A DNA stretch of 41,195 bases from an uncultured Geobacter sp. (GTDB taxonomy: Bacteria > Desulfobacterota > Desulfuromonadia > Geobacterales > CAIOGM01), in the NCBI GenBank assembly GCA_903857795.1, contig CAIOGM010000088.1:1-41195 (forward strand). The letters run 5' to 3'. A model generated the notes under the pieces. The model was given only the letters and a program-made list of their open reading frames with translations, had not been told where the DNA came from and ran no database searches. Position numbers and translations under genes: made by a program. Position 1 is the stretch's first letter. Each line of letters starts with the position of its first letter. Below are positions 39,563 through 41,195 of the stretch, one piece after another.

Positions 39563-40777
39563 TCACTCCCCTGCCGGGCCGCGCCCCATCATCATGGAGA
39601 TGAGCCGGAACCCTTCGGGGACGAAGCAGCCGGTGGCCTTGGCTGCCACCTCGTCGTAGGAGCCCCCGCCGTTACCGGGGAACCCCTCGCCGCCGTAGAT
39701 GACGAACGGCACCGGGTCAGAGGTGTGGGTCATGATGCTGATGGGGGTCGGATGGTCGGGCATACAGAGAATCCGGTAGTCGCCAAACGCCTTGATCCCC
39801 TCCAGCACCGGTCCCACCACCTTGGCGTCAAAATCCTCGATGGCCTGAATCTTGTGGTCGAGACGCCCCGCATGGGACGCCTCATCGGGCGCCTCCACAT
39901 GGAGATAGACGAAATCCCTGCTCTTGAGCGCCTCCAGGGCAGCCTCCGCCTTCCCCCGGTAATCGGTATCGATGTATCCGGTGGCCCCGGGCACGGCGAT
40001 TATGTCGAGCCCGGCGGCGATGCCAATCCCCTTGATCAGATCCACCGCAGAAATGACGGCGCCGGTCAGGCCATAGCTCTCCTGATAGCTGCTGATCCGC
40101 GGGGTGCGCCCTTGCCCCCAGAGCCAGATGGAGTTGGCGGGGAGATGGTCCTCCGCCTCGCGCCGCTTGTTGAGGGGGTGGTTGTGGAGGATCATCTGGG
40201 AGCTGTTCATCAGGTTGATGATCCGGTCGGCCCCCTCGCCGCTGGGGAAAGAGTCGATCACACTCTTGCCGGTGATGTCGTGGGGGGGGACCGTCTTCAT
40301 GGCGGAGCAGCCGTTACGCCAGACCATGAGGTGGCGGTAGCCGACTCCGGGGAAGAAGTGAAATTCATCATCCTCCAGCTGCTCGCGGAGCGCGGCGATC
40401 AGCTCCCCCCCCTCGGGGGTGGAGATATGATCGGCGGAGAAGTCCTTCATGTAGATCCGCCCCCCGTCGGGCGCCAGGGTCACGAAGTTGAGACGGAAGG
40501 CGACATCGTCCGGCCCCAGCGCCACGCCGATACTGGCCGCCTCCAGGGGGGAGCGGCCGGTGTAGCAGCAGCGGGGGTCGTAGCCGAAGACCGAGAGGTT
40601 GGCCACATCGCTCCCCGGAGGGAGCCCCTGAGGCACCGTGGCGGCCAGTCCCAGGAGGCCGTTTCTCGCCATGAAGTCCATGTTCGGGGTATTTGCCGCC
40701 TGGAGAGGGCTCTTCCCGCCGAGAATATCCAGCGGTTCATCGGACATCCCGTCCCCCAAAAGCACTATATATTTCAT
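39563..40777 (-). CDS. apgM: Cofactor-independent phosphoglycerate mutase, archaeal type
   Basis: This 404-residue alkaline-phosphatase-superfamily mutase interconverts 2- and 3-phosphoglycerate using two metal ions and a phosphoserine intermediate. MKYIVLLGDGMSDEP (1-15) starts the metal-binding core. S56 in PPGSDVANLSVFGYDP is the catalytic serine. HVEAPDEASHAG and CMPDHPTPISIMTHTSDPVPF hold the remaining ligands. The length is normal for ApgM and shorter than GpmI. Upstream lies the repeat region. The 3' end overlaps the deacetylase gene. Confidence 0.95.
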   Translation of the reverse strand: MKYIVLLGDGMSDEPLDILGGKSPLQAANTPNMDFMARNGLLGLAATVPQGLPPGSDVANLSVFGYDPRCCYTGRSPLEAASIGVALGPDDVAFRLNFVTLAPDGGRIYMKDFSADHISTPEGGELIAALREQLEDDEFHFFPGVGYRHLMVWRNGCSAMKTVPPHDITGKSVIDSFPSGEGADRIINLMNSSQMILHNHPLNKRREAEDHLPANSIWLWGQGRTPRISSYQESYGLTGAVISAVDLIKGIGIAAGLDIIAVPGATGYIDTDYRGKAEAALEALKSRDFVYLHVEAPDEASHAGRLDHKIQAIEDFDAKVVGPVLEGIKAFGDYRILCMPDHPTPISIMTHTSDPVPFVIYGGEGFPGNGGGSYDEVAAKATGCFVPEGFRLISMMMGRGPAGE

Positions 40778-40828
40778 CGTAACATTCCTTTCTGTAAGTC
40801 AGTGATGTCATCCGTGGGGATGGCACTC

Positions 40829-41195
40829 TTTCATGGTTCCCACGCTCCTGCGTGGGAACCGGTACGACGCCGCTCCAGTGGCGGATTCTCCGGCAATCGG
40901 ATTCATCACGTTGTCACTGTCTGACGCTGGAGCGTCACCGGCTGCGTTCCCACGCTGGAGCGTGGGAACGATGGGAGGTCGCCCCCTCCGGCCTTCGGCC
41001 ACCTTCTCCCTCAGGGAGAAGGGAGTAACTGAAACACAGCGCTAACCGGATTGGACCCTGAGCATTTCATGGTTCCCACGCTCCTGCGTGGGAACCGGTA
41101 CGACGCCGCTCCAGTGGCGGATTCTCCGGCAATCGGATTCATCACGTTGTCACTGTCTGACGCTGGAGCGTCACCGGCTGCGTTCCCACGCTGGA
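40829..41195. repeat. Start of a 236-bp exact tandem repeat containing REP-like hairpins
   Basis: The sequence at 40829-40959 recurs without a mismatch at 41065-41195, an offset of 236 bp, and continues past the window end. Each copy starts with GGTTCCCACGCT paired to GCGTGGGAACC, then ACGCTGGAGCGT, then a second GTTCCCACGCT hairpin. Between copies is another palindrome, TTCTCCCTCAGGGAGAA. The whole 417-nt space from 40778 holds no recognisable gene. Confidence 0.93.

Noticed and set aside
38316-39659. 447-codon plus-strand frame
   Set aside because: Antisense to the deacetylase and adjoining genes. His/Gly/Pro-rich with no domain.

Overview
The window looks like chromosomal DNA of a high-GC, anaerobic, metal-reducing type deltaproteobacterium (Desulfuromonadales, Geobacter-like). 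This is inferred from gene content: a ferredoxin-linked 2-oxoacid oxidoreductase operon, a seven-heme NapC/NirT-type cytochrome, a chemoreceptor with a periplasmic c-type heme motif, two bacteriohemerythrins, an exosortase/EpsI pair and a Lar nickel-pincer cofactor operon. No rRNA gene, integrase, transposase or CRISPR array was found.

Layout. 1-870: non-coding flank with a decayed tRNA-Gly and an intact tRNA-Ala(GGC), both on the minus strand with similar terminators. 876-4875 (minus): ferredoxin, alpha, beta and gamma subunits of a 2-oxoacid:ferredoxin oxidoreductase, followed by a CCA-adding/poly(A) polymerase family enzyme. 5041-10361: small envelope or exported proteins, including a DUF3300-DUF2950 pair. 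10521-12350: uvrC with an apparently leaderless promoter. 12345-16503 (minus): exosortase, EpsI, and WbpO- and WbpP-type sugar-nucleotide enzymes. 16705-25704: class II aldolase, HD hydrolase, CNNM/CBS transporter-like protein, TerC (opposite strand), an ABC ATPase with no permease beside it, a prohibitin-like protein, and larE-larB-larC with LarC lacking its usual C-terminal domain. 25732-32039: hypothetical protein, hemerythrin, YaaR-like protein, and a heme-motif chemoreceptor divergent from a multiheme cytochrome that ends in a Cache-like sensor domain. 32131-36291 (minus): a lower-GC run of three lipoproteins (two FlgO-like) and a single-pass membrane protein, leading into PPK2 and MarC. 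36534-41195: second hemerythrin, tRNA-Leu(CAA), a MNT/HEPN toxin-antitoxin-like pair with an altered RNase motif, a polysaccharide deacetylase carrying an in-frame repeat, a phosphoglycerate mutase, and the start of a 236-bp exact tandem repeat with REP-like hairpins.

How the genes fit together. The oxoacid oxidoreductase and aldolase/phosphoglycerate mutase are central carbon metabolism. The exosortase block couples protein sorting at the envelope to synthesis of an acidic amino-sugar nucleotide, as in exopolysaccharide loci. The heme chemoreceptor and the cytochrome share a divergent promoter region and probably respond to, or transfer electrons in, the same redox environment. The best candidates for something undescribed are the FlgO-like lipoprotein operon at 33674-36273 and the cytochrome-Cache fusion at 30075-32039. 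The intergenic spaces are rich in palindromic repeat families, one of which has entered a coding frame.
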